From Porticoccus sp041592135 (lineage in GTDB: Bacteria > Pseudomonadota > Gammaproteobacteria > Pseudomonadales > Porticoccaceae): a DNA stretch of 10,239 nt. Made by a program: the position numbers and the translations under genes. Each line of letters opens with the position of its first letter. Position 1 is the first letter of the stretch. Positions 1 through 7,178 of this stretch are shown here, piece by piece. The stretch lies in NCBI GenBank assembly GCA_041592135.1, contig JBFHQR010000082.1. One strand, given 5' to 3'. The notes beneath the pieces are model-generated. The model worked only from the letters and a program-made list of their open reading frames with translations. It was not told where the DNA came from and made no database searches.

Positions 1-37
1 CACAAAAACCCCGGGGATTGGCGAGCCGGATTTCCAT
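1..37 (-). CDS. ispH: 4-hydroxy-3-methylbut-2-enyl diphosphate reductase, N-terminal 12 codons (partial)
   Basis: Only the start of the gene is present. The ATG at 37-35 opens a frame reading MEIRLANPRGFC before the window ends. This matches the highly conserved IspH N-terminus, and the final Cys12 is the first ligand of the catalytic 4Fe-4S cluster. IspH performs the last step of the MEP isoprenoid pathway in the cytosol, making IPP and DMAPP. The ATG overlaps the fkpB stop by one base (TGATG) and has no clear Shine-Dalgarno of its own, so translational coupling to fkpB is inferred. fkpB-ispH adjacency is standard in gammaproteobacteria, which supports the call despite the short fragment. 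Confidence 0.9.
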   Translation of the reverse strand, partial: MEIRLANPRGFC

Positions 38-504
38 CAATGGGTCACCGCTGCTGCAACATCGAGAATTTTCACCGCGAAAGTGATGGTGTGGCCCGCC
101 AGGGGATGGTTAAAGTCCACCAGCACCACATCACCTTCCACTTCGGCGACGACGCCGGGCAGTTCCGCCTGGCTGGCGTCGGCGAAGGACAGCATCAGCC
201 CCGGAGCAAGGTCGAGATCTGCGGCAAAGTCCTTCCTGGAAAAACGCTGGATGTTACTGGGGTTATGGGCGCCAAATCCCTGCTCTGGCAGGATACTGAA
301 CATGCCCTCTTCCCCTGCCATCAGTCCGAACAGCGCCTCCTCAAAACCAGGCAACAGGTTGCCATCACCCACAACGAACGTGGCCGGCTGGCTATCGAAA
401 TTCGAATCCACCTCGGCACCATCCTCCAGGGAAAGGGAGAAATGCAGTGTCACCTTGGTATTTGGCCCAATTGCCAAGCGGGAGATATCCGATAACTCAC
501 TCAT
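37..504 (-). CDS. fkpB: FKBP-type peptidyl-prolyl cis-trans isomerase FkpB/SlpA
   Basis: This 155-aa protein belongs to the SlyD-like FKBP group (E. coli FkpB is about 149 aa). An FKBP half comes first (residues about 15-75: VTLHFSLSLEDG, then LLPGFEEALFGLMAGE). An inserted chaperone flap follows (about 76-126), and the family signature FNHPLAG is at 131-137. It lacks the His/Cys-rich metal tail of SlyD, which separates the two. It is expected to act in the cytosol as a folding helper with weak prolyl isomerase activity. The start is secure: a perfect AGGAGG at 511-516 lies 6 nt upstream of the ATG. That Shine-Dalgarno sits inside the end of lspA, and the two genes overlap by 8 nt (497-504), so expression should be coupled. 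Confidence 0.95.
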   Translation of the reverse strand: MSELSDISRLAIGPNTKVTLHFSLSLEDGAEVDSNFDSQPATFVVGDGNLLPGFEEALFGLMAGEEGMFSILPEQGFGAHNPSNIQRFSRKDFAADLDLAPGLMLSFADASQAELPGVVAEVEGDVVLVDFNHPLAGHTITFAVKILDVAAAVTH

Positions 505-1003
505 TGTTTGCCTCCTCTTTCTTCACGCCTCCGGCGAACAGGCTCTCTACAACCAACAACACCGCACCAAGCGTAATGGCCGAATCCGCCAAATTGAATG
601 CCGGCCAGTGCCGGCCATGATAGTACAAATCAATAAAATCAATCACATGCCCCAGGATTGCGCGATCCCACAGGTTGCCCACAGCCCCCCCCAGGATGAG
701 CGAGAGGGCAAGCGACAACAACCGCTGGGACGGCGCCAAGCGGGCTATCCAGACGACAATAACCAGACTGACCGCAATGCCAATGAGCGCAAACAGCCAG
801 CGCTGCCAGCCGCCCGCATCGCTGAGAAAGCTGAATGCGGCACCCGGATTGTGTACCAGTGTCAGGTTCAGGAAGGGCAGCAGCTGAACTGTTTCAGCAT
901 AGTGCAACGCCGATGAAACCCACAGCTTGCTGAGCTGATCCAGGATCACCACCAGCACTGCCAGCACATACCAGCGGGCGAGGAGCCAATTCGGCTTGGC
1001 CAT
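497..1003 (-). CDS. lspA: Lipoprotein signal peptidase (signal peptidase II)
   Basis: This 168-aa inner-membrane aspartyl protease removes signal peptides from diacylglyceryl-modified prolipoproteins. Four hydrophobic segments are visible, with the first starting near residue 9. The conserved VHNPGAAFSFL stretch is at about 50-60, GGAVGNLWDR at about 105-114, GHVIDF at 118-123 and NLADSAITLGA at 137-147. Asp122 and Asp140 correspond to the catalytic pair D124/D143 of the Pseudomonas enzyme. The open frame runs upstream to 1207, but that extension overlaps ileS and is not LspA-like. The ATG at 1003, giving MAKPNWLL, fits family length and leaves a 13-nt gap after the ileS stop. A GTG two codons upstream (1009) is a minor alternative. 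No strong Shine-Dalgarno is visible. Confidence 0.96.
   Translation of the reverse strand: MAKPNWLLARWYVLAVLVVILDQLSKLWVSSALHYAETVQLLPFLNLTLVHNPGAAFSFLSDAGGWQRWLFALIGIAVSLVIVVWIARLAPSQRLLSLALSLILGGAVGNLWDRAILGHVIDFIDLYYHGRHWPAFNLADSAITLGAVLLVVESLFAGGVKKEEANNE
511..516 (-). promoter_or_regulatory. Strong ribosome binding site of fkpB inside the end of lspA
   Basis: A perfect AGGAGG on the minus strand lies 6 nt before the fkpB ATG. It doubles as the Glu-Glu codons near the LspA C-terminus and fixes the fkpB start. Confidence 0.85.
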
Positions 1004-1016
1004 CGACACGGGGGCG

Positions 1017-3824
1017 TCAGGCGAACAGGCGCCGCTCACCGGCACCCGCGACATTTTCGACACAGCGCCCACACAGCTCCGGGTGATCGGCAAAAGTGCC
1101 CACCTCGGCACGATGGTGCCAACAACGCACACACTTGGCATGGGAGGTTTTTTGCACATCGAGCAGCAGACCGTCCAGCTCGGTCGCTTCGGCGCCAGCA
1201 GCCTCATTCAGGGGCAGCACAGCGGCTTCCGAGGTGATCAGGACAAAACGCAGCTCATCACCCAGTTTCGCCAGCGCACTGTAGAGATTGCCATCGGCAT
1301 ACAGGGTCACTTCTGCCTCCAGGGTTTTCTGAATACCCACCTCTTTTTTGCTCTCCAGTACTTTATTGACCGCATTGCGGGCCTTGGCGATCAGCACCCA
1401 GTCCGCATCCGGAATAACCCCTTCCGCCACCGCGGGAATGGGCCACCACTCCGCCAGGAACACCGAGGTACAGCGCTCCCCGGGAATAAACGGCCAGATT
1501 TCATCCGCGGTAAAACTCATGATCGGGGCAATCCAGCGCACAAAGGCCTCGGCGATCTGGTAAATCGCCGACTGAGCCGAGCGCCGCGCCAGGGAGTCTT
1601 CCTGGCAGGTGTACTGGCGGTCCTTGATGATATTCAGGTAAAAGCCGCCCATATCGGTCACGCAGAAATTGTGCAGCTTCTGGTAGATATGGTGGAACTG
1701 GTAGCCCTCGTAGGCGGCGACAATCTCCGCCTGCAACTGGGCCGCACGCCCCACCGCCCAGCGATCCAGGGCCAACATGTCTTCAACGGGGACCAGATCC
1801 CTGGCCGGGTCAAAACCATTCAGATTAGAAAGGAGAAAACGGGCGGTATTGCGAATACGGCGGTAGGAGTCTGCGGTGCGCTTGAGAATCTCATCGGAGA
1901 CGCTCATCTCGCCACTGAAATCCGTGGCGGCCACCCAGAGGCGGAGCACATCGGCGCCGAGATCATTGACCACCTGCTGGGGTGACATCACATTGCCCAG
2001 GGATTTGGACATCTTGCGACCGTCGGCATCCACGGTAAAACCGTGGGTCAGTACCGCCCTGTAGGGTGCGTTGCCCTTGATGGCAATGGCCGTCTTCAGT
2101 GAAGACTGGAACCAGCCGCGATGCTGGTCGGAACCCTCCAGGTACAAGTCCGCCGGATAGCTCAGCTGTTCACGGGCATCGAGCACTGCCGAATGGGTCA
2201 CACCGGAATCGAACCAGACGTCCAGGGTATCGGTCACCTTGCTGTAATTGTCCGCATCGGCGCCCAACAGCTCGCTGGCGTCCAGGTCGTACCAGCTATC
2301 GATGCCCTGCTCCTCGACCCGCTGGGCGACAGCTTCAATCAGCTCCGCAGTGTTCGGGTGAATCTCTCCGCTCTCTTTGTGCACGAACAGCGCGATGGGT
2401 ACACCCCAGGTGCGCTGCCGGGAAATACACCAGTCGGGACTATTCTCGAGCATCGCCTCGATGCGCGCCTGCCCCCAACCCGGGTGCCAGGTCACGCCTT
2501 TGACCGCGGCTTTCGCTTTATCCAGCAACCCATTCTGGTGCATGCCGATAAACCACTGGGGGGTTGCCCGATAGATCAGCGGGGTCTTGGTCCGCCAGCA
2601 GTGGGCATAGCTGTGGGTAATTTTGCCGCAGGAGAGCAACTTGCCCCGCCCCTGCAACAACTCGACAACTTTCTCATCCACCTTGTAAACGTGTTCACCG
2701 GCAAAGGTTTCGACTGTGTCGCGGAAGTAACCGTTGTCATCGATATAGTTGAGGGTGCCAATTCCATATTTGCCCCCCACCACAAAGTCATCCATACCGT
2801 GATCCGGCGCCGTGTGGACACAGCCGGTACCGGCCTCGGTGGTGACATGCTCGCCCAGCAACACCGGCACCTGGCGGTCGTAAAAGGGATGCTGCAACAA
2901 CAGTCCTTCAAAGCGTTCGCCTTTGGCGCGGCCCACCACCTGATAATCCTCAACCCCCCAACGGGTCATCACCGAGGACAGCAGCTCTTCTGCAAGCAGG
3001 TAGCGACCGAGCCCATTACCGGCATTGCACTGCACCAGCACATAGTCCAGCTCCGGATGGATGCTGACGGCCTGGTTTGAGGGCAGCGTCCAGGGGGTCG
3101 TGGTCCAGATGGCGACCGCTATTTCACCTTCGCCCGCTACCGCACCCATCGCCTTGGTAAAGGCATCGACATCCACCACCGGGAAGGCCACATCGATAGA
3201 GAATGAAGTCTTGTCCTGGTATTCGACTTCCGCTTCCGCGAGGGCGGAGGCGCCGACCACGCTCCAGTACACCGGCTTGAAGCCCCGCACCAGGTGACCG
3301 TTTGCAATGATTTTGCCCAGGGCGCGGATGATGTTGGCTTCAAAGCGAAAATCCATGGTCAGGTAGGGATTGTCCCAGTCCCCCAACACCCCGAGGCGGA
3401 CAAAATCCTTCATCTGCCCATCCACCTGGCGGCGGGCATACTCCCGGCATTTCTGCCGGAAGGTGCGATAATCCACCTTCACCCCGGCCTTGCCGATTTT
3501 CTTCTCCACCTGGTGTTCGATCGGCAGTCCGTGGCAGTCCCAGCCCGGCACATAGGGCGCGTCATAACCGCTCAGGGTACGGGATTTGACCACAATATCC
3601 TTCAGCACCTTGTTGACGGAATGGCCAATATGAATGTCGCCGTTGGCGTAGGGCGGACCATCGTGGAGGATAAATTTGTTGCGGCCACGACGCTCTTCTC
3701 GCACCTTCTGATAGAGGCCGGCATCCTGCCAGGCCTTCAACATGGCAGGCTCACGCTGGGCCAGGTTGGCTTTCATGGGAAAGTCGGTGAACGGGAGATT
3801 GAGGGTCGTTTTATAGTCAGTCAT
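1017..3824 (-). CDS. ileS: Isoleucyl-tRNA synthetase
   Basis: This 935-aa class I aminoacyl-tRNA synthetase (E. coli 938 aa) charges tRNA-Ile with isoleucine in the cytosol and hydrolyses mischarged Val-tRNA-Ile. The HIGH motif is at residues 65-68 inside HDGPPYANGDIHIGH. The editing (CP1) domain spans about 190-410, including TTTPWTLPSN and the GTGCVHTAPDHG region. KMSKS is at 604-608. The C-terminal zinc finger uses Cys898, Cys901, Cys918 and Cys921. One oddity is YWSVVGAS at 186-193, where many bacterial IleRS have a CxxC (WCVDC in E. coli). Both cysteines are replaced by Ser188 and Gly191. The start ATG overlaps the ribF stop by 4 nt (ATGA, 3821-3824), as is usual for this pair. The bacterial-type sequence and the operon position make this the housekeeping copy. 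Confidence 0.99.
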   Translation of the reverse strand: MTDYKTTLNLPFTDFPMKANLAQREPAMLKAWQDAGLYQKVREERRGRNKFILHDGPPYANGDIHIGHSVNKVLKDIVVKSRTLSGYDAPYVPGWDCHGLPIEHQVEKKIGKAGVKVDYRTFRQKCREYARRQVDGQMKDFVRLGVLGDWDNPYLTMDFRFEANIIRALGKIIANGHLVRGFKPVYWSVVGASALAEAEVEYQDKTSFSIDVAFPVVDVDAFTKAMGAVAGEGEIAVAIWTTTPWTLPSNQAVSIHPELDYVLVQCNAGNGLGRYLLAEELLSSVMTRWGVEDYQVVGRAKGERFEGLLLQHPFYDRQVPVLLGEHVTTEAGTGCVHTAPDHGMDDFVVGGKYGIGTLNYIDDNGYFRDTVETFAGEHVYKVDEKVVELLQGRGKLLSCGKITHSYAHCWRTKTPLIYRATPQWFIGMHQNGLLDKAKAAVKGVTWHPGWGQARIEAMLENSPDWCISRQRTWGVPIALFVHKESGEIHPNTAELIEAVAQRVEEQGIDSWYDLDASELLGADADNYSKVTDTLDVWFDSGVTHSAVLDAREQLSYPADLYLEGSDQHRGWFQSSLKTAIAIKGNAPYRAVLTHGFTVDADGRKMSKSLGNVMSPQQVVNDLGADVLRLWVAATDFSGEMSVSDEILKRTADSYRRIRNTARFLLSNLNGFDPARDLVPVEDMLALDRWAVGRAAQLQAEIVAAYEGYQFHHIYQKLHNFCVTDMGGFYLNIIKDRQYTCQEDSLARRSAQSAIYQIAEAFVRWIAPIMSFTADEIWPFIPGERCTSVFLAEWWPIPAVAEGVIPDADWVLIAKARNAVNKVLESKKEVGIQKTLEAEVTLYADGNLYSALAKLGDELRFVLITSEAAVLPLNEAAGAEATELDGLLLDVQKTSHAKCVRCWHHRAEVGTFADHPELCGRCVENVAGAGERRLFA

Positions 3825-4786
3825 CTTTTACCAGCATCAAATTGGCGCCCGGCAAAGTACTGTCGGGCCACGGCAATATCGTTATGAATTTGTTTTACCA
3901 TCTGTTCAAGTGAATCGAACTTGCGCTCCTCTCGAACCTTCTGTTTAAACGCCACGTGAATCCTGAGGCCGTAAAGGGGCTCGTCATAATCCAGCAAATG
4001 GACTTCCAGCACCGGCTTGACCAGGTCCCCCACCGTCGGGCGCACCCCCACGTTGGCGATACCGGGCCGGGGCATTTGATCGATCAGTACCTCGACCACG
4101 TACACCCCACTCAAGGGTGCCCGGTAGCGGTTGAGTTGCACATTGGCAGTGGGTATACCCAACTGCCTGCCGAGCCGCTGACCGTACACGACCCGCCCGG
4201 TGATTTGGTAGGGCCGCCCCAACAGGGCTTCCACCAGGGCAAAATCGCCGGCTTCAAGCGCCAGGCGAATGCGTGTGCTGCTGATGCGCTCACCGGCATA
4301 TTCCAGGGTGTGGGTATCGATCACCTCAAAACCCTGCACCGCCCCCACCTGTTGCAACAACTGGTAATTGCCGCTGCGATCGTGGCCAAAGCGAAAATCA
4401 TCGCCCACCACCAGACAGCGCACCGCGAGCCCGTCCAGCAACACCTGATCGATAAACTGGCGGGCTGACAGGCTGCGCAGCAGCCGATTGAACTGCAGGC
4501 ACAGCACCCGATCCACGCCCTCGTCCAGGAGGGCTTCCACTTTCTCCCGCAGGCGCATCAACCGGGCTGGCGCCTGCTCACCGGAAAAAAATTCCTGGGG
4601 CTGGGGCTCGAAGATTATCGCCACCGAAGGCAGCTGAAATTCAGCAGCCTTGTCCCGCAGTTGTTGCAGAATCGCCCGGTGGCCCCGGTGTACCCCATCA
4701 AACGAGCCGATAGTGGCCACACAGCCCCGGTGTTCCGGTCGGAGATTGCGCAACCCGCGTATAAACTGTCTCTTTATCCCGGTCAC
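3821..4786 (-). CDS. ribF: Bifunctional riboflavin kinase / FAD synthetase
   Basis: RibF phosphorylates riboflavin to FMN and then adenylates FMN to FAD. Numbering is from the GTG chosen here (321 aa; E. coli 313). The N-terminal adenylyltransferase half carries GSFDGVHRGH at about 27-36, GDDFRFGHDRSGN at 128-140 and SSTRIR at 169-174. The C-terminal kinase half carries GRVVYGQRLGRQLGIPTAN at 197-215 and LEVHLLDYD at 260-268. The open frame continues up to 4912, but a probable promoter lies at 4832-4837 and the extension is not RibF-like. The GTG at 4786 has GGGGA just upstream and brings the start next to the conserved FIRGLRNLRPEHRGC. The ATG at 4810 (329 aa) is possible, but its only AGG is 1 nt away. 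The 3' end overlaps ileS by 4 nt. Confidence 0.96.
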   Translation of the reverse strand: MTGIKRQFIRGLRNLRPEHRGCVATIGSFDGVHRGHRAILQQLRDKAAEFQLPSVAIIFEPQPQEFFSGEQAPARLMRLREKVEALLDEGVDRVLCLQFNRLLRSLSARQFIDQVLLDGLAVRCLVVGDDFRFGHDRSGNYQLLQQVGAVQGFEVIDTHTLEYAGERISSTRIRLALEAGDFALVEALLGRPYQITGRVVYGQRLGRQLGIPTANVQLNRYRAPLSGVYVVEVLIDQMPRPGIANVGVRPTVGDLVKPVLEVHLLDYDEPLYGLRIHVAFKQKVREERKFDSLEQMVKQIHNDIAVARQYFAGRQFDAGKR

Positions 4787-4831
4787 TGGTCCCCGGCCAC
4801 AGGCGCTCATACCTGAAAAAACGAAGGCGGG

Positions 4832-4837
4832 AGTATA
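4832..4837 (-). promoter_or_regulatory. Probable -10 box of the ribF-ileS-lspA-fkpB-ispH operon
   Basis: TATACT on the minus strand is followed by CCCGCC, a common start-site context in gammaproteobacteria. It would place the transcript start near 4825, about 39 nt before the GTG start of ribF. No good -35 hexamer is visible at 16-18 nt upstream, only a T-rich TGTTTT, so the promoter may be weak or need an activator. It lies in the 157-nt spacer after the murJ stop, where no clear terminator is seen, so readthrough from murJ is also possible. Confidence 0.45.
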
Positions 4838-4874
4838 ACCCAGCCGAAAAGGTGAAAACAGGCGCAGTCTCCGG

Positions 4875-4898
4875 GGCCCGTCACTTTTGTGGTGGGCC
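4875..4898 (-). repeat. Imperfect hairpin between murJ and ribF
   Basis: The arms GGCCC and GGGCC enclose an inner CAC/GTG stem and a 4-nt loop, with a 2x2 mismatch between the stems. The minus strand has no T run after it, so it is not a normal intrinsic terminator. It could still be a weak attenuating structure upstream of the ribF promoter. The murJ-ribF spacer (4787-4943) otherwise holds only the candidate -10 box. Confidence 0.35.
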
Positions 4899-4943
4899 GC
4901 ATTTATCCCCACGGGGGCACGACCGAAAGCCGACCGCCTTTAC

Positions 4944-6596
4944 CTAGCGGTGGCGCAAATGTGACAGGCGCAGCCCGCCCAGCAGCAGACAGACGCCGTA
5001 CACCAGTGCCCCCGTACTGCAGACCAGGGCCAACCTGCCCACCCGCTGCCACCAGGCCCACAAGGGCCAGTCCTGCATGTAGTGAAGAAAAACCACCAGC
5101 ACCAGCGCCATCATCCCTGAAGCCAACACCAGAACAAGTAAAAAGCGCACCCAACCGGGTTCGGGGCGATAGATCTTCAGGCGGCGCAAGCCCCTGTGCA
5201 GCAACACTGCATTCAACATTGCCGAAATGGCCGTCGCCAGGGCCAATCCCATATGTCCTATCCCCCAGTAGAGATGCAGGGGCACGGCAAACACCAGGTT
5301 CAATACCATATTGCTCACCAGGGCGATAACACCAATTTTCACCGGCGTCTTCATGTCCTGACGGGCGAAATAGCCCGGCGCCAACACCTTGATCAACATG
5401 AAGGCCACCAGTCCGCAGGCATAGGCCCGCAGACTCAGGGCCGCCATGGTCATATCGCGGGCGGTGATCACCTCGCCGTAGTAGAACAGTGACAACAGGA
5501 TCGGCTCGGCCAATATCACCAGCGCGACGGCGGCGGGAACGGCAACCAGCAAAATCATCCGCAGTGCCCAGTCCAGGGTGCGGCTGAACACCTCCGGGGT
5601 CTGGGCCGCGTGCTGGCGGGACAGACTCGGCAGGATCACCGTGGCGATGGCCACACCGAACACTCCGAGCGGCAGTTCGGACAAACGATCTGAATAATAC
5701 AGCCAGGAAATGCTGCCGGTGGGTAGAAACGAGGCGATCACCGTATCCAGCAACAGATTGATCTGGCTGACCGACACCCCAAAAATGGCCGGCGCCATCA
5801 ACCGCAAAATGCGCCTGACACCGCTATCGCGCCAGTCCATCCGGGGGTGCGGCACCATGTGAATACGCGCCAGGAACGGCAGTTGAAATAGCAGCTGCAC
5901 CACACCGGCAGCCAACACCCCCCAGGCCAGGGCGTAAACCGGCATATCGAACCAGGGGGCGGCGACCAGCGCCGCGGCAATCAGGGTGATGTTCAGCCAT
6001 ACCGGGGTGAAGGCCGGCACGGCAAAGCGGTCGTAACTGTTGAGGATGGCGCCGGCCAACCCGGTCAGGGAGATCAGCAACAGGTAGGGGAAAGTAATCC
6101 GCAGCATATCACTGGCAGCGGCAAATTTATCCGGGTAGTCGAGCCAGAAACCAAAGGCAAACAACCCGGTAACCAAGGGTGAAGCCAGCACCACCACCAG
6201 TGTCAGGGCAATCAGCGCCGAGCCCAAAACCCCGGCGACACTATCCAGCAGAGCCTTGACCGCCGCCTGGCTGCCTTTTTCGCGGTATTCGGCCAGCACC
6301 GGCACGAATGCCTGGGAGAAGGCCCCTTCGGCAAACAGACGGCGAAAGAAATTGGGTATTTTAAAGGCCACGAAAAAGGCGTCGGCCAGAGCGTCGGCAC
6401 CGATCACCCGAGCGAACACCATGTCGCGGATCAACCCCAGAATCCGGGACAGCATGGTCATACTGCCGACCACGCCGCTGGAGCGCAGCAGACCCCGCAT
6501 CGGTTTGGCGGGTGGCAGCGGCCCTGCCGAAACCGGCGCGCCGACAACAGGGGATTCCTGAGCCTGAGATGAGTGGTCTGTGTCCTGCTGCTGCAA
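4944..6596 (-). CDS. murJ: Lipid II flippase MurJ (MviN)
   Basis: This MOP-superfamily inner-membrane protein flips the peptidoglycan precursor lipid II to the periplasmic face. About 14 hydrophobic segments run through the sequence. The conserved core begins at MRGLLRSSGVVGSMTMLSR, followed by LGLIRD, ADAFFVAFKIPNFFRRLFAEGAF and YYSDRLSELP. These keep the residues equivalent to E. coli R18, R24, D39, R52 and R270, all implicated in lipid II transport. QDMKTPVK and the C-terminal PGW segment also match the family. The start is uncertain. The frame is open from a TTG at 6635 (563 aa). A TTG at 6596 has GGCGGA 7 nt upstream and gives 550 aa with a Q/P-rich disordered leader. The first ATG is at 6500 (518 aa, closest to E. 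coli's 511) but has no Shine-Dalgarno. The TAG at 4944-4946 ends the gene. Confidence 0.95.
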   Translation of the reverse strand: MQQQDTDHSSQAQESPVVGAPVSAGPLPPAKPMRGLLRSSGVVGSMTMLSRILGLIRDMVFARVIGADALADAFFVAFKIPNFFRRLFAEGAFSQAFVPVLAEYREKGSQAAVKALLDSVAGVLGSALIALTLVVVLASPLVTGLFAFGFWLDYPDKFAAASDMLRITFPYLLLISLTGLAGAILNSYDRFAVPAFTPVWLNITLIAAALVAAPWFDMPVYALAWGVLAAGVVQLLFQLPFLARIHMVPHPRMDWRDSGVRRILRLMAPAIFGVSVSQINLLLDTVIASFLPTGSISWLYYSDRLSELPLGVFGVAIATVILPSLSRQHAAQTPEVFSRTLDWALRMILLVAVPAAVALVILAEPILLSLFYYGEVITARDMTMAALSLRAYACGLVAFMLIKVLAPGYFARQDMKTPVKIGVIALVSNMVLNLVFAVPLHLYWGIGHMGLALATAISAMLNAVLLHRGLRRLKIYRPEPGWVRFLLVLVLASGMMALVLVVFLHYMQDWPLWAWWQRVGRLALVCSTGALVYGVCLLLGGLRLSHLRHR

Positions 6597-6646
6597 AATG
6601 GTTCCGCCCTGGCCGCCAACCCCGTGAAAGGGCAAATCATAGTGAC

Positions 6647-6652
6647 TTTATA
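6647..6652 (-). promoter_or_regulatory. Possible -10 box of murJ
   Basis: TATAAA on the minus strand would start a transcript near 6640, giving a leader of about 44 nt to the TTG at 6596. There is no acceptable -35 at 16-18 nt (GGGTAT at 17). The TTGACC at 6713-6718 is too far upstream to pair with it. This is a tentative call. Confidence 0.25.
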
Positions 6653-6666
6653 CGGCCGAGGGTAGC

Positions 6667-6708
6667 GAGATACCCCTATCTCTCCGCCTGTCCCCCTATC
6701 AATTAGGG
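6667..6708. repeat. Two small dyads sharing CCCCTATC in the murJ/rpsT divergent spacer
   Basis: CCCCTATC occurs at 6673-6680 and 6693-6700, exactly 20 bp apart, or about two helix turns. The first copy lies in a perfect dyad GAGATA-CCCC-TATCTC (6667-6682). The second lies in CCCTA-TCAAT-TAGGG (6694-6708). They sit between the murJ start and the rpsT promoter, so they may be operator sites, but no regulator is recognised. The rest of the 200-nt spacer holds the rpsT promoter and a short CGGTG/CACCG inverted repeat at 6728-6742. Confidence 0.4.
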
Positions 6709-6768
6709 TATCGGTCAACAGCGGAGGCGGTGCGGACCACCGGGCAGTGTTTTTATGCTGAGGTTAGG

Positions 6769-6797
6769 TTGATCTGCTGGGACAAAAGCTGTATATT
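6769..6797 (+). promoter_or_regulatory. rpsT promoter
   Basis: TTGATC (6769-6774) and TATATT (6792-6797) are separated by an optimal 17-nt spacer and followed by a CCCGCGCC stretch where transcription should begin near 6804. The resulting leader of about 37 nt leads directly to the rpsT ribosome binding site. Confidence 0.7.
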
Positions 6798-6828
6798 CCC
6801 GCGCCTTGAATTCAGACTCATTTTTGAG

Positions 6829-6833
6829 AGGAG
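6829..6833 (+). promoter_or_regulatory. rpsT ribosome binding site deciding a GTG start
   Basis: AGGAG lies 7 nt before the GTG at 6841. It selects this non-ATG start over the in-frame upstream start at 6730, which lies upstream of the promoter. Confidence 0.85.
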
Positions 6834-6840
6834 CACACAG

Positions 6841-7110
6841 GTGGCTAACTCACCCCAAGCACGCAAACGCGCGAAACAAAACGAAAAGCGTCGCCAGCAC
6901 AACGCCAGCCTGCGTTCCATGGTACGCACTTACATTAAGAAAACTTATGCGGCCATCGCCACAGGCGAACTGGAAGCGGCACAGGCGGCATTTACTGCAG
7001 CGGTACCGGTTATTGACCGCATGGCGGACAAAGGCATTCTCCATAAGAACAAGGCTGCCCGTCACAAAAGCCGCCTCAATGCGCATCTGAAAGAGCTGGC
7101 TGCCGGCTAA
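6841..7110 (+). CDS. rpsT: 30S ribosomal protein S20
   Basis: This 89-aa basic protein opens with (M)ANSPQARKRAKQNEKRR and contains NASLRSMVRTYIKK and the C-terminal DKGILHKNKAARHKSRL, all diagnostic for S20. It binds 16S rRNA in the body of the small subunit. Translation starts at GTG, read as Met. E. coli rpsT likewise uses a rare start (UUG), and there the poor initiator contributes to autogenous control by free S20. A similar mechanism here is inference. The gene stands alone on the plus strand with its own promoter and terminator and is divergent from murJ, as in many gammaproteobacteria. A longer reading from 6730 would add 37 residues unlike S20. Confidence 0.98.
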   Translation: MANSPQARKRAKQNEKRRQHNASLRSMVRTYIKKTYAAIATGELEAAQAAFTAAVPVIDRMADKGILHKNKAARHKSRLNAHLKELAAG

Positions 7111-7120
7111 TTACAATCTG

Positions 7121-7155
7121 CATTAAAAAACCGGCCAGTCGCCGGTTTTTTAATG
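7121..7155. terminator. Bidirectional intrinsic terminator shared by rpsT and the RimK-like gene
   Basis: A perfect 15-bp inverted repeat, CATTAAAAAACCGGC (7121-7135), is separated by the 5-nt loop CAGTC from its reverse complement (7141-7155). The GC core CCGGC/GCCGG is flanked by A6 on one side and T6 on the other, so either strand yields a hairpin followed by a U tract. It begins 10 nt after the rpsT stop and lies 23 nt beyond the stop of the converging ATP-grasp gene. Confidence 0.93.
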
Positions 7156-7178
7156 TCTGGCTGTCGATCAGCTTCCGT

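Noticed and set aside
1004..1207. Upstream extension of lspA to 1207 (236 aa)
   Set aside because: It lies entirely over the ileS 3' end in another frame and adds a Cys/Pro-rich stretch absent from LspA.
996..3080. Long plus-strand open frames opposite ileS (996-1985, 2121-3080)
   Set aside because: They are antisense shadows of the conserved ileS frame, with biased composition and no recognisable domain.
4787..4912. Upstream extension of ribF to 4912 (363 aa)
   Set aside because: The extra 42 residues are unlike RibF, and the likely promoter lies inside this stretch at 4832-4837.
4903..4924. CCCC-CGT-GGGG hairpin after murJ as a terminator
   Set aside because: It has only a four-base-pair stem and no T tract, so it is too weak to call.
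6730..6840. Longer S20 reading from 6730
   Set aside because: It starts upstream of the promoter and adds 37 residues unlike S20. AGGAG points to the GTG at 6841.
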